Assembly: GCA_900551925.1 (NCBI GenBank)
Contig: URXR01000008.1
Span: 1 to 28,912 of the forward strand
Direction: 5' to 3'
DNA from: an uncultured Mycoplasmatota bacterium
Lineage (GTDB): Bacteria > Bacillota_I > Bacilli_A > RF39 > UBA660
Length of the DNA: 28,912 bases
A model generated the notes under the pieces. The model was not told where the DNA came from and did not search any database. It saw only the letters and a list, made by a program, of their open reading frames with translations. How positions within the stretch are numbered: position 1 is the stretch's first letter; each line of letters opens with the position of its first letter. Shown piece by piece: positions 1-8,072 of this stretch. The translations under genes and the position numbers were made by a program.

Positions 1-22
1 GTAGGCCTTATAGGCCTCATAG

Positions 23-53
23 AAAAACCACTAGTTAAACTAGTGGATTTTTA
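23..53. terminator. Bidirectional rho-independent terminator
   Basis: A perfect 8-bp stem (CCACTAGT at 28-35 with ACTAGTGG at 39-46) has an A-run on one side and a T-run on the other, so it can end transcription from either direction. On the minus strand it could end the transcript of the 244-657 gene. On the plus strand it could serve a gene that converges from outside the window. Confidence 0.75.
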
Positions 54-60
54 TTTTAAG

Positions 61-180
61 TGAAAGAGGTAAAGTAAATATATTTGATATGGATTTGGTT
101 TATTTGTTTTGGTTAAGGTTTGTAATAAACTAATTTATATATAAAATAAAAGTGAAAACTAATTATAATAACCTCTTTCA
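61..180. repeat. 10-bp inverted repeat flanking an AT-rich gap
   Basis: TGAAAGAGGT at 61-70 is exactly inverted as ACCTCTTTCA at 171-180, with 100 bp of AT-rich sequence between them. No ORF or other motif is visible in the gap from 54 to 243. The arms could pair in the 3' untranslated region of the 244-657 gene, or could be chance. Confidence 0.5.
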
Positions 181-243
181 TAATTAATTCTAAATAATAA
201 GTATGGCAAAAATAAGTTTATTTTATGAAATGTTTGTGAAATT

Positions 244-657
244 TTATTTTTTTACTTTATAATTAGTATCATTATAGGCTTTTGAAATTCCATCGTCAAT
301 TCCTTCGATTAGCCCTTTTTGATAGAGGTTTTTATCATTACCATTATAGATGTTTTCTAAATTATTATATATTTCTGTTTTAGTAGTTATATTGTTAGAG
401 GTATTTAAGTCGTAAAAAGTTTGATAATAGGCATGATTATATCCTATAATATATCCTGATTCTTCAAGTGACTCTTCTAAAATATTATATCCCATTATAT
501 CTAGTTCTTGTTTTAAATTGGTTGTTTCATTATTTAGAGTTTGGGATAAATCATTTTCAGCTTTAATTATTGCTGAAGATAATATACCTGTTCCAATAAG
601 TGTTCCAATTATAATATTTCGAGGAGCAGTTTTTTTGTTTTTCCATTGTTTTTTCAT
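244..657 (-). CDS. Small membrane-anchored protein, function unknown
   Basis: I do not recognise this 137-aa protein. It has a basic N-terminus and one hydrophobic segment at about residues 14-32, which is a signal anchor or uncleaved signal peptide. The rest is a polar, Asn- and Glu-rich domain with several tyrosines and no cysteines, so it is probably anchored with an extracytoplasmic domain. The start is supported by GAGGTG five bases before the ATG. It follows spoIVB after a clear terminator, so it should be transcribed separately, but I found no convincing -35 element. The only likely terminator is about 200 bp downstream at 28-46. Confidence 0.7.
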   Translation of the reverse strand: MKKQWKNKKTAPRNIIIGTLIGTGILSSAIIKAENDLSQTLNNETTNLKQELDIMGYNILEESLEESGYIIGYNHAYYQTFYDLNTSNNITTKTEIYNNLENIYNGNDKNLYQKGLIEGIDDGISKAYNDTNYKVKK

Positions 658-714
658 AATAACACCTCGTAGGAGTTATTATAATATATTTTTTTAAATT
701 ATACTAGTTTTTAT

Positions 715-740
715 GAAAAAGAGCGAAAAAAAATCGCTCT
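715..740 (-). terminator. Terminator of spoIVB
   Basis: A 7-bp stem AGAGCGA/TCGCTCT (720-726 with 734-740) is followed on the minus strand by a run of five T. The stem overlaps the spoIVB stop codon at 739-741. Confidence 0.85.
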
Positions 741-1716
741 AAACATCAGATTCCTTTAACATATTGGTAATTAAAATACCATAACCTTTGTGAGGATCAT
801 CTACAACTACATGAGTAATTGCTCCGACTAATTTACCATTTTGAATAATTGGAGAACCGCTCATTCCTTGAACTATACCACTGGCTTTTTGTAATAATTC
901 TTCGTCTGTTACTTCAAATAAAATGTTTTTAGTAGAATTAGAAGTATCAACGTTTAAAATATTTATATCAAATGTTTCTTTGGTGCTTCCTTTTATTACG
1001 GTTTTAATACTGGCTTTTCCTTTTTCTACTTGATTAGAGATGGTTATTAGATCTTCATTATTTATTTTTCCTGTATAGTTACCATATATTCCGGTTTCAT
1101 CATTTTTGTCAATGTTTCCAAAGACGTTTTCTTCGTTATATATAGCATTTTTTTCTCCAACTGATCCACGATCTCCTTTACTAATTGAGGTTATGTCAGA
1201 TTCAAAAATTTTACCATCTTTGATTTCAAATTTGGTTCCTGTAGTCTGTTCAAGAATTTCATGTCCTAAGGCTCCAAACCTATTAGTGCTTGGGTCTATA
1301 AAGGTTAATGTTCCAATACCTACGATGCTATCTTTAACGTATAATCCAGTTTTATAAACATTGTTTTCTAAGATTAGATTTAAAGTTGTTTTTTCCTCGT
1401 TACTACCTCTTTTATAGGTTATATTTAGGGTGTTTTTATTACTAAATTTTTTTGATAGATCAGCTATCCCGTCAATAGCAGTGTCATCTACCTTTAGTAT
1501 AACATCACCCATTTTGAGCCCTGCTTCTCGTCCAGGAGAAGTTCCGTTTATGTCATAGAATCCTATGATCATAACGCCTTCACTTTGCACTTCTATTCCT
1601 ACATTTTCTCCTCCAAGAATTACTTCGTTTGAATAAGCATTTGCTGTTATTGGCATAATAATAGTAGTTGCTAAAAGAATCATGAATAGTTTGTTTTTAA
1701 AATTTTTAAAAAACAT
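739..1716 (-). CDS. spoIVB: SpoIVB-family serine peptidase (S55) with PDZ domain
   Basis: SpoIVB is secreted into the space around the forespore, where it cleaves SpoIVFA and so triggers pro-sigma-K processing. This 325-aa protein has an N-terminal hydrophobic signal anchor (about 9-27), a PDZ region (about 35-110) and a C-terminal S55 peptidase domain. The catalytic triad appears complete: His152 in GALGHEI, Asp271 in EVTDEELL and Ser286 in VQGMSGSPI. The ending with GKLVGAITHV and GYGILI is characteristic of the family. It is about 100 residues shorter than the B. subtilis protein (426 aa from memory). The ATG has a good site (AAGGAGTTGATAAA). The gene is isolated by terminators on both sides. 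In Bacillus, spoIVB lies between recN and spo0A, which are not seen here. Confidence 0.9.
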   Translation of the reverse strand: MFFKNFKNKLFMILLATTIIMPITANAYSNEVILGGENVGIEVQSEGVMIIGFYDINGTSPGREAGLKMGDVILKVDDTAIDGIADLSKKFSNKNTLNITYKRGSNEEKTTLNLILENNVYKTGLYVKDSIVGIGTLTFIDPSTNRFGALGHEILEQTTGTKFEIKDGKIFESDITSISKGDRGSVGEKNAIYNEENVFGNIDKNDETGIYGNYTGKINNEDLITISNQVEKGKASIKTVIKGSTKETFDINILNVDTSNSTKNILFEVTDEELLQKASGIVQGMSGSPIIQNGKLVGAITHVVVDDPHKGYGILITNMLKESDV

Positions 1717-1779
1717 TTTATCAACTCCTTAAACAAACTACATTATTATTATTAGCAAATTATTTAATAATATATTAGA

Positions 1780-1816
1780 TAAAAATTACCAATCTCTATT
1801 TAAAAAGACTGGTAAT
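1780..1816 (-). terminator. Terminator of the ten-gene surface polymer operon
   Basis: A long stem (ATTACCAATCT at 1785-1795 with AGACTGGTAAT at 1806-1816, one G-U in RNA) is followed on the minus strand by five T. It contains the last codons and the stop codon of the acyltransferase gene. Confidence 0.85.
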
Positions 1817-2896
1817 ATTTAGATCAAAAAAATTAAAATTAGGACTATTTAAATTATCAATAGGTTTTAAAAGTAGTAATAAAATTATAAAAATTACTAG
1901 AAATACTTTAAATAGTGATGTCTCGATTATTTTATTAGTTATAAAGCTGATAATTTTATTAAAATATTTATTGATAAGATCAGAACCAAAAATTAAAGCT
2001 AAAATTATCGTAGCTATTAAAGCATAAAGAATATAATAGTCACTATAAGTTGAACTAGGGAAAATATATTTATAAAAAATAATAGTAATTGGTCTATGAA
2101 TTAAATAGATTAAAAGACAGTTTTTTCCCCATTTGGTAATACCTGGAATTTTTTTATCAGGAATTATAAAATAGAGAATAAATATAGTAAGAAAAGCGCA
2201 TATCATTAACCCTATTCTAATAATAATATCTAAGGTATCTTTGTAACTATAATATAATAAGTTATTGTAATTTAAGTTAAAAGTATTAGAAATTATTATT
2301 AGTCCTAAGAAAAATACTAAACTTAATATATAAATTAAAGTTTTTTTGATTTTTGATTTATTCATTAAAGATTCTTTTAATTTTCCAAAATCAAATTGAT
2401 ATCCTAGAACAAAGAAAGGGAAAAATGCAATAGTTCTAACAATTGATAGAGTATTACCTAAATCAGGCCAAAAACCTATTAAAAAAGAAATTATAATAGA
2501 TACAGGAAGTAAATATTTGAATTTTCCTAAAGGTTTTATTAGTAATCTCCACCAAATTACTGATAAAATATACCAATAAGAATATGTTGGCGTTAAAAGG
2601 GAAAACGAAGAACCACTGGTGATTTTATTAAAACACATCATAGCAGTATTAAAAATTAATAAAATAACAATTAATTTTAGGAAAGCTTTTTTCTTGAAAA
2701 CGTTTTCACTTTTGCTTAAATATCCTGTGGTGAAGATAAAAGCTGGCATGTGAAATAAATAGATAAAAATAGTAATGGTATTAGCATAGCTATTAGTTAA
2801 ATCGCTGAAATAACTCCATAGAAAATGCGCAAATACTACTAAGAATATTAGTATTCCTTTGTAATTATCCCAAAATTTACTTCTTGTTTTGGTCAT
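1796..2896 (-). CDS. Membrane acyltransferase, acyltransferase-3 family
   Basis: This 366-aa integral membrane protein has about ten hydrophobic segments and opens with the family's typical pattern, NYKGILIFLVVFAHFLW at residues 10-26, whose histidine matches the conserved first-helix His. Members (OafA-like enzymes) carry acyl groups, usually acetyl, across the membrane onto sugars of surface polysaccharides, lipopolysaccharide or peptidoglycan. It is the last gene of the operon, 22 bp after the TagH-like ATPase, so O-acylation of the exported polymer is the natural reading. The acceptor and acyl group cannot be read from the sequence. The start is supported by GGAG nine bases upstream. Confidence 0.85.
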   Translation of the reverse strand: MTKTRSKFWDNYKGILIFLVVFAHFLWSYFSDLTNSYANTITIFIYLFHMPAFIFTTGYLSKSENVFKKKAFLKLIVILLIFNTAMMCFNKITSGSSFSLLTPTYSYWYILSVIWWRLLIKPLGKFKYLLPVSIIISFLIGFWPDLGNTLSIVRTIAFFPFFVLGYQFDFGKLKESLMNKSKIKKTLIYILSLVFFLGLIIISNTFNLNYNNLLYYSYKDTLDIIIRIGLMICAFLTIFILYFIIPDKKIPGITKWGKNCLLIYLIHRPITIIFYKYIFPSSTYSDYYILYALIATIILALIFGSDLINKYFNKIISFITNKIIETSLFKVFLVIFIILLLLLKPIDNLNSPNFNFFDLNITSLFK

Positions 2897-2918
2897 ACCA
2901 TCAACTCCATATTTTTAA

Positions 2919-3662
2919 TTAATCTAAATTTTTCATATATTCTTCATATTTATCCATTATTTCGTTGGCTTCTCCATCGCCTTTCATTTCGCCTTCATTA
3001 AGCCAAATAACTCGGTCACATAAACTTCTTAAAGTTTTAGAGCTGTGAGAAACAATTAGTACTGTTCTGTTTTCATCAGAAATTAATTCTTTCATTTTAT
3101 TGTAACTTTTTTGTCTAAAATGAATATCTCCAACAGATAGAACTTCATCAATAAGCATAATATCAGTTTCTAAAATAGCAGTTATGGAAAAAGCGAGTTT
3201 TGAATACATTCCAGATGAATACGAAGTTACAGGTTTATAGATAAAATCTCCAAGTTCAGAGAATTCTATTATTTCATCTAAACGTTCTTTGATTTGAGCT
3301 TCAGTGTATCCTAATAAAAGACCTGATAAAAAGATGTTTTCGTAGCCGGATAGTTTTCTTTGAAACCCTACTCCAATTGAAAGTAAAGAAATTGTGTTTC
3401 CATGCAAATCAATTGTACCTTTATCTGGTGAAAATATTCCAGCAATAGCACGAAGAAGAGTTGATTTTCCACTTCCGTTTTTTCCGCATATTCCTACGAT
3501 TTGCCCTTTTGGTATTTCAAAGGATACATTTTTAACAGCATGAAATGTTCCTGCGGTTAAAAGATTATTAAATCCTGATTTAGCTAGAGAAAATCTTTTT
3601 ACATCTTTATAGAAGATATCTAAGTTTTCTACAGTAATAGCCATTTCTTGTTTCTTTTTCAT
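2919..3662 (-). CDS. tagH: Polymer-export ABC transporter ATPase (TagH/Wzt type)
   Basis: This 247-aa nucleotide-binding subunit of a polysaccharide or teichoic acid exporter shows Walker A GKNGSGKST (60-68), the ABC signature YSSGMYSKL (148-156), Walker B IMLIDE (168-173) and the H-loop SH at about 195. The signature beginning YSSGM is typical of the KpsT/Wzt/TagH group and not of importers. It lacks the C-terminal extension of B. subtilis TagH and the carbohydrate-binding domain of long Wzt proteins. Its ATG overlaps the permease stop by one base (TAATG), so the two are probably translationally coupled. Together they should flip a lipid-linked polymer across the membrane. The symbol is by analogy, because Wzt would be equally defensible. 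Confidence 0.9.
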   Translation of the reverse strand: MKKKQEMAITVENLDIFYKDVKRFSLAKSGFNNLLTAGTFHAVKNVSFEIPKGQIVGICGKNGSGKSTLLRAIAGIFSPDKGTIDLHGNTISLLSIGVGFQRKLSGYENIFLSGLLLGYTEAQIKERLDEIIEFSELGDFIYKPVTSYSSGMYSKLAFSITAILETDIMLIDEVLSVGDIHFRQKSYNKMKELISDENRTVLIVSHSSKTLRSLCDRVIWLNEGEMKGDGEANEIMDKYEEYMKNLD

Positions 3663-4450
3663 TATCTCATCACCTTAACATATGTATTTTCATATTTATA
3701 TATAGTTCTTATTCCTATATAACTTAGAATAAGTCCGATTCCTAGCCAAATTCCCATGAGTTCAACATTCATTGGGGTTTTATATAATAAAACGTCTCGG
3801 CATTGGGTAATGGCTAAGGCTATAGGATTACAATCGATTAATATTCTATTGTAAGGTTCTGGAACTCTTGTATCAAGAGCAAAGAATACTCCTGAGGCGT
3901 AAAATAATAATCTAAGACCAATAGTGGTAATATTGGCTAAATCTTGGACAAATACTCCGAAATGCATAAATATTGAGGATATTCCGAAAGTAACAATAAA
4001 TAGGACAATATAGATAGGTATAAACCAGAAGACATTTAGACTAATTGGTACTTGATAGATAATCATACATATTATTACTAGGGAAAACGATATTAAGAAT
4101 TTTATGGTATTAACACACATTCTAGTAATTAAAAGAACAAATTTGGGAATATAGACTTTAGTTACTGTATCGCGATTAGCTACTACTAAGCGAACACTTG
4201 AAGTAAGAGTTTTACTAAAGAGGTTCCAAATGGTAAGTCCAATAAATACAAATATTGGAAAATATTCTACACTTGATTTAAATACTACTTTAGCAATAAA
4301 GGTATAAATTAGCATAAAGCAAATTGGTTCTAAGAATAACCAAATCCAACTTAAATAAGAATTAGTAACTTCTGCTTTAAGTTGTGATCTAGTGCTATAA
4401 GCAATATATTTTGAATATTTTTTTATATCTTGAAAAAATCGTTTTATCAT
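3662..4450 (-). CDS. tagG: Polymer-export ABC transporter permease (TagG/Wzm type)
   Basis: This 262-aa ABC-2 type permease has about six membrane segments and the cytoplasmic N-terminal region typical of TagG, Wzm and RfbA proteins, including SYLSWIWLFLEPICFMLIY near residues 30-48. It forms the channel partner of the ATPase encoded directly downstream. Its ATG overlaps the stop of the nucleotidyltransferase gene in an ATGA (4447-4450), and its own stop overlaps the ATPase start, so these three genes are tightly coupled. The ribosome binding site (GGTAGATG) is weak, which fits translation by coupling. TagG versus Wzm cannot be decided on sequence alone. The glycerophosphotransferase upstream favours a teichoic-acid-like substrate. 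Confidence 0.88.
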   Translation of the reverse strand: MIKRFFQDIKKYSKYIAYSTRSQLKAEVTNSYLSWIWLFLEPICFMLIYTFIAKVVFKSSVEYFPIFVFIGLTIWNLFSKTLTSSVRLVVANRDTVTKVYIPKFVLLITRMCVNTIKFLISFSLVIICMIIYQVPISLNVFWFIPIYIVLFIVTFGISSIFMHFGVFVQDLANITTIGLRLLFYASGVFFALDTRVPEPYNRILIDCNPIALAITQCRDVLLYKTPMNVELMGIWLGIGLILSYIGIRTIYKYENTYVKVMR

Positions 4451-5055
4451 TTTTTATCATCTACCTTATTTTGTTTTCTATTTTCATATTCTTTGGGAGT
4501 ATTATAATCAATAGTTTCATCATCTACTATTACAAACTTATCTTTTATTTGTTTTTTATCAAACTCCAAATTTTGAAATGATTGATATACTTGCCAACCT
4601 TTACAGTTTTGGATTTTATTTTCTAAAAAAAGATTTTTGACATTAGAAATATGTTTTTTAAATAATTTAGAGTCTTTAACTTTAATGGCTACAATAGACT
4701 TTTTATTTCCAAAGAATAAGATATCTTCTGCCTTTTTGGATATGATATTAATAATAGTTTCATCAGTATAATAGGTATCTCCATATAAAAAACAAATATT
4801 ATCTTCAATTAATTCGTAAGTAAATCTATCTATTTCTAAAACATTGTTAAGGGGTTCATATCTAGTTGCTCCTTCAAATTCGTAACGTTTATCATGAGAA
4901 GTAATAATAACTTTTGCATCATTATCATACTTATTTAATTGTTTTACAATTCTTTCAAGTAAAATTTCCCCATTTACTTCTATTAAATGCTTAGGAATAT
5001 TGTTATAATTTTTCCATCTAGTTCCTTTCCCGTCTGCCATTATTATGTATTTCAT
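4447..5055 (-). CDS. Sugar/alcohol-phosphate nucleotidyltransferase-like protein
   Basis: This 202-aa protein has an NTP-transferase fold start: hydrophobic strand, then GKGTRW (9-14) and IPKHLIEVNG with the expected lysine near residue 22. It matches the GxGTR...K signature of GlmU/IspD/LicC-type enzymes that activate phosphorylated small molecules as NDP-derivatives. The usual AAG before the motif reads MADG here. At 202 aa it is a catalytic domain only. It overlaps TagF-like and permease genes on either side. A cytidylyltransferase that makes CDP-glycerol, CDP-ribitol or CDP-choline would fit the context. It is not a TagD-type enzyme, since no GTFDxxHxGH motif is present. The substrate is unknown. 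Confidence 0.72.
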   Translation of the reverse strand: MKYIIMADGKGTRWKNYNNIPKHLIEVNGEILLERIVKQLNKYDNDAKVIITSHDKRYEFEGATRYEPLNNVLEIDRFTYELIEDNICFLYGDTYYTDETIINIISKKAEDILFFGNKKSIVAIKVKDSKLFKKHISNVKNLFLENKIQNCKGWQVYQSFQNLEFDKKQIKDKFVIVDDETIDYNTPKEYENRKQNKVDDKK

Positions 5056-6167
5056 TAAATCACCTTTTTCATAATGTAATCTACTATTAATTCAGTTGAA
5101 TTACCTAGTTTTTTAGGTAAATATTTTTGTCTAAATTCTTGATAAGCTTTATTATCATATTTATCTTTTTTTATAATATCGAATATGTCTTCTATGTTTT
5201 CAAAAGCGCAACTAGGTAATACTTTACTAGCATCTAGGTTTATACCATTCAAACTCATATATTTATCATGATCATAAATATAAAATAAAATCTTTTTATT
5301 TAAAATTGCAGCTTCTAAACAAATTGATGAATAATCTGTAATGACATAGTCTGCGATAGTAAGAAGTTCAGTTGATTTAAATTCTAAGCATTCATAGACT
5401 TTTTCAGAATCAATTTCTATTTTTTGATTAGGATGCCCTCTTACTATTAAAATAAAGTCTTTTTCATTATAATTTTCAAATATTTTTTTAGGGCCATCTA
5501 CTTCGTAAGTTCTAAATGTAGGAGCATAATAAACAATTTTTTTATTTTTAAATTGTGGGTACTTTTTATAAATTTCCATTTTTAATCTTTTTTCATTGTT
5601 TAAAAGATAATCTATCCTTGGCAGTCCATAATGTAAAAGCTTATCTTTCTTGACATTAAATCCTGCTTCATAAAAAGGATCAAAGGCAGGCCCTCCAGCG
5701 ATTATTTTATCATAGTTTTTATGCATGCACATAAGTTTTGCCATTTTGCTACTATGTCCAGATGGGGTATCTAAGGTTTGATAACCAGACTTTTTAATTT
5801 TACCAATAGAATGCCAAATTTGCAAGACGAATAAGCTTTTTTTATGTTTAAGTATACATACTGGTATACAGTAAGAATCAAGAATTGCAACTTTTGAAGT
5901 AGCAAGATGATACATTTGTCTTAAAATAGTAAAAAAGTAAAGCAATAATTTTAAAGACTTTTTTGGTATCCTTTTACACAAAAACACCATTTTTATGTTT
6001 TTATCTCGTTTTTCTATTTCTTCTTTTATCATTTTAAAATCTATATTTATTTCATCTGTTTGTCTGGAGATAAAAACTATTTTTTTAGTATTAGTAGGTA
6101 ATAGTTTTAGAAAAAAATAAATAACTTTCAACAAAAATTTAAATATATAAAGACATAATATTTTCAT
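5055..6167 (-). CDS. CDP-glycerol glycerophosphotransferase family protein (TagB/TagF-like)
   Basis: These enzymes transfer glycerol-phosphate (or ribitol-phosphate) from CDP-alcohol to a lipid-linked acceptor and so prime or polymerise wall teichoic acid at the inner membrane face. The 370-aa sequence starts with an amphipathic hydrophobic helix. It then shows family landmarks: QIWHSIGK (about 136-143), YGLPRIDYL (about 180-188), YYAPTFR (about 213-219) and VITDYSS followed by a downstream Glu (about 277-290). It is short enough to be a single catalytic domain, so primase (TagB) and polymerase (TagF) cannot be distinguished. AGGAGG sits six bases before the ATG, and its stop overlaps the next start (TAATG). 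It is the clearest marker that the operon builds a phosphodiester-linked polymer. Confidence 0.88.
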   Translation of the reverse strand: MKILCLYIFKFLLKVIYFFLKLLPTNTKKIVFISRQTDEINIDFKMIKEEIEKRDKNIKMVFLCKRIPKKSLKLLLYFFTILRQMYHLATSKVAILDSYCIPVCILKHKKSLFVLQIWHSIGKIKKSGYQTLDTPSGHSSKMAKLMCMHKNYDKIIAGGPAFDPFYEAGFNVKKDKLLHYGLPRIDYLLNNEKRLKMEIYKKYPQFKNKKIVYYAPTFRTYEVDGPKKIFENYNEKDFILIVRGHPNQKIEIDSEKVYECLEFKSTELLTIADYVITDYSSICLEAAILNKKILFYIYDHDKYMSLNGINLDASKVLPSCAFENIEDIFDIIKKDKYDNKAYQEFRQKYLPKKLGNSTELIVDYIMKKVI

Positions 6168-6188
6168 TTTATCCTCCTAATAATATAA

Positions 6189-7130
6189 TTATTTCTTTAT
6201 AGAGTCCTTAATGTTTAATGTAGTTTTTAAATCTTCTTCAGTCATATCAATTAAATTTAAATATAAATCATAAGGCCATAATCCTTTAAATGTTAATCCT
6301 TCTCTTTTTATAATGTTTCCTTTTTTAAATTGCTCTTGAGCATCATTTATTAATGAGCTTATTGATTTAGAGTTCAACAAAAATTTTTCTATGGCTTCTT
6401 CCCCATTTAAATCTTTAATCATAGAAGGTTTAAAGTTTCTATTTGAATTTTCCCAATTTTTATAGTATTCTCCAAGTTCTTGTAAAGTAGGAAATGCTTC
6501 TGAAGGTCCAAACATAGATAAGTATGTGTAATCATCAAATATCTTATATAATGCTTGATGAGACCATTCCAAATATTCACCATTAGTTAAAACATTTGCT
6601 TTTTTTCTATAATTATATTTACCATATTTTTCACTAATAAATTGTTCTATTGAATCCATATTATTATTTACTATTGTAGGTACAATTTTACCGAAATATA
6701 TATCATCAGTTATAAGATGAGTAAGATATCCTAACATAAACGGTTCATCTAACTTGTCATCATACTTATTCAAAAAATAATTAATCATTGGACAAAATTG
6801 TTTGTAATCTACAGGAGCCTCTGCTCTATCATCCACAGGCCGATATCCATTTTCAATAGTAATTTCAGGTGAAATAAATTTATCTTGATTTTCAGGGACT
6901 ATACTTCCCGGTAAAAAATGAGAATACTTGCGTCCAGGTTTTCGCGTTGTATTTGGAAAATTAACCACTTCTTCTTTTTTTATATCCTTTTTATTTGAAT
7001 CTTTTTTTATTGCAGGAGCATCACAAACAATAGAACCAATCAAAAATTCCTTTAAATCTTCTTTTTCAAAATGAAAAATACGTTCATTTATTGCTAATGC
7101 TACTCCTAAATGTTGTGCAACACTTGCCAT
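6189..7130 (-). CDS. PLC/P1-nuclease-fold (PF00882-like) hydrolase, copy 1
   Basis: This 313-aa protein has the pattern of the zinc-dependent phospholipase C family: His7 in MASVAQH, FLIGSIVCDAP with Asp37, a SHF motif and the GYLTHLITDDIYF helix with His and two Asp, all plausible metal ligands. The assignment rests on these motifs and not on overall identity. There is no signal peptide, so it should act in the cytoplasm, unlike the secreted bacterial PLCs. The neighbouring gene is a clear paralogue with the same motifs in the same order. It lies between a glycerophosphotransferase and an ATP-grasp gene, so a phosphodiester of the polymer pathway is an attractive but unproven substrate. The start has an AAGGAG site. 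Confidence 0.65.
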   Translation of the reverse strand: MASVAQHLGVALAINERIFHFEKEDLKEFLIGSIVCDAPAIKKDSNKKDIKKEEVVNFPNTTRKPGRKYSHFLPGSIVPENQDKFISPEITIENGYRPVDDRAEAPVDYKQFCPMINYFLNKYDDKLDEPFMLGYLTHLITDDIYFGKIVPTIVNNNMDSIEQFISEKYGKYNYRKKANVLTNGEYLEWSHQALYKIFDDYTYLSMFGPSEAFPTLQELGEYYKNWENSNRNFKPSMIKDLNGEEAIEKFLLNSKSISSLINDAQEQFKKGNIIKREGLTFKGLWPYDLYLNLIDMTEEDLKTTLNIKDSIKK

Positions 7131-7150
7131 AATATCATCTCCTTATTATT

Positions 7151-8068
7151 TTAATTATTAATTTTATTATAAATTTCTATAAATTTATCAATAGTTTTAT
7201 CCTCTAACATCTTATAATATTCAGGTGTTAAAACTTCTAAAGAGGAAATCATTTCTTGATTTATAGTGCTATTGTTAATTTTATTTTTTAATTCCCTAAT
7301 ATTTTTAGCAGTATTATTAGAATTTTCAATGAAATATCTCATAGATTTTATATCATTAAGTTCCTCAATAACCCAGGGATTAAAATCAGTATTTGAATCA
7401 TTCCAGTTTTGTAAATATTTAGATAAATAATAAAAGTCTGGAAATTCACTAAAATACTTATGAATCAAAATGCTATTATATTTGTCGTAATCATTATACA
7501 TAGCGAAATGGCTCCAGTCTAAATATTCACCATTAGTAAGATAAGGTTTTTTCTGATATTCAATCAACGAATATTTATTTGTTATATATTTTTCTATTTC
7601 ATAAAGTTTATCATTTGATATTGTAGACATTATTTTACTAAAATATATGTCATCTGTTATTAGATGAACTAGATAGCCAATCATAAAAGGTTCTTTAAAA
7701 TATGTCTTGTATTTTGATATAAAATAATTAAGCATCGGACAAAACTCTTCAAAGCATACTGGAGATGTTGGACTATCATCTACTGCATTATAACCGTATT
7801 TCTTAGCTATTTCAATATCTATGAAATCATTTTTCTTATCTAAATTTTTGCTAGGCCTTAAAAAATGAGTATAAGCCCTTTCACTTTTTCTTTCCATAGT
7901 ATCTGGTAATTTTTTATATGTAGAACTTAAGGTTTTATTAAAATCCAGTTTTGGTGCATCACAAACTATAGCTCCCAAAAAATATTGAATTAAATTATCA
8001 TCTTTAAAATTTAAAAATCGTGTATTTATTTCAATGGCAATAGCCATATGTTGTACTGTGCTTGCCAT
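7151..8068 (-). CDS. PLC/P1-nuclease-fold (PF00882-like) hydrolase, copy 2
   Basis: This is the tandem paralogue of the 6189-7130 gene (305 aa, 20 bp before it). It keeps the same landmarks: MASTVQH with His7, LGAIVCDAP with Asp37, a THF motif, GYLVHLITDDIYF and a later GEYLDWSH. The two share the CPM[IL]NYF segment and the NGEYL[ED]WSH segment but diverge widely elsewhere, so the duplication is not recent or they have different jobs. There is no signal peptide. GAGGTG lies upstream of the ATG. It starts four bases after the preceding ATP-grasp gene ends. Reaction and substrate are unknown. Confidence 0.65.
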   Translation of the reverse strand: MASTVQHMAIAIEINTRFLNFKDDNLIQYFLGAIVCDAPKLDFNKTLSSTYKKLPDTMERKSERAYTHFLRPSKNLDKKNDFIDIEIAKKYGYNAVDDSPTSPVCFEEFCPMLNYFISKYKTYFKEPFMIGYLVHLITDDIYFSKIMSTISNDKLYEIEKYITNKYSLIEYQKKPYLTNGEYLDWSHFAMYNDYDKYNSILIHKYFSEFPDFYYLSKYLQNWNDSNTDFNPWVIEELNDIKSMRYFIENSNNTAKNIRELKNKINNSTINQEMISSLEVLTPEYYKMLEDKTIDKFIEIYNKINN

Positions 8069-8072
8069 AATA

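Noticed and set aside
1..63. C-terminus of a plus-strand protein ending at TGA 61-63
   Set aside because: The frame runs through a perfect terminator hairpin and only about 20 codons are visible, so nothing supports it over non-coding sequence. Likewise an ATG on the minus strand at about position 20 lacks a ribosome binding site.
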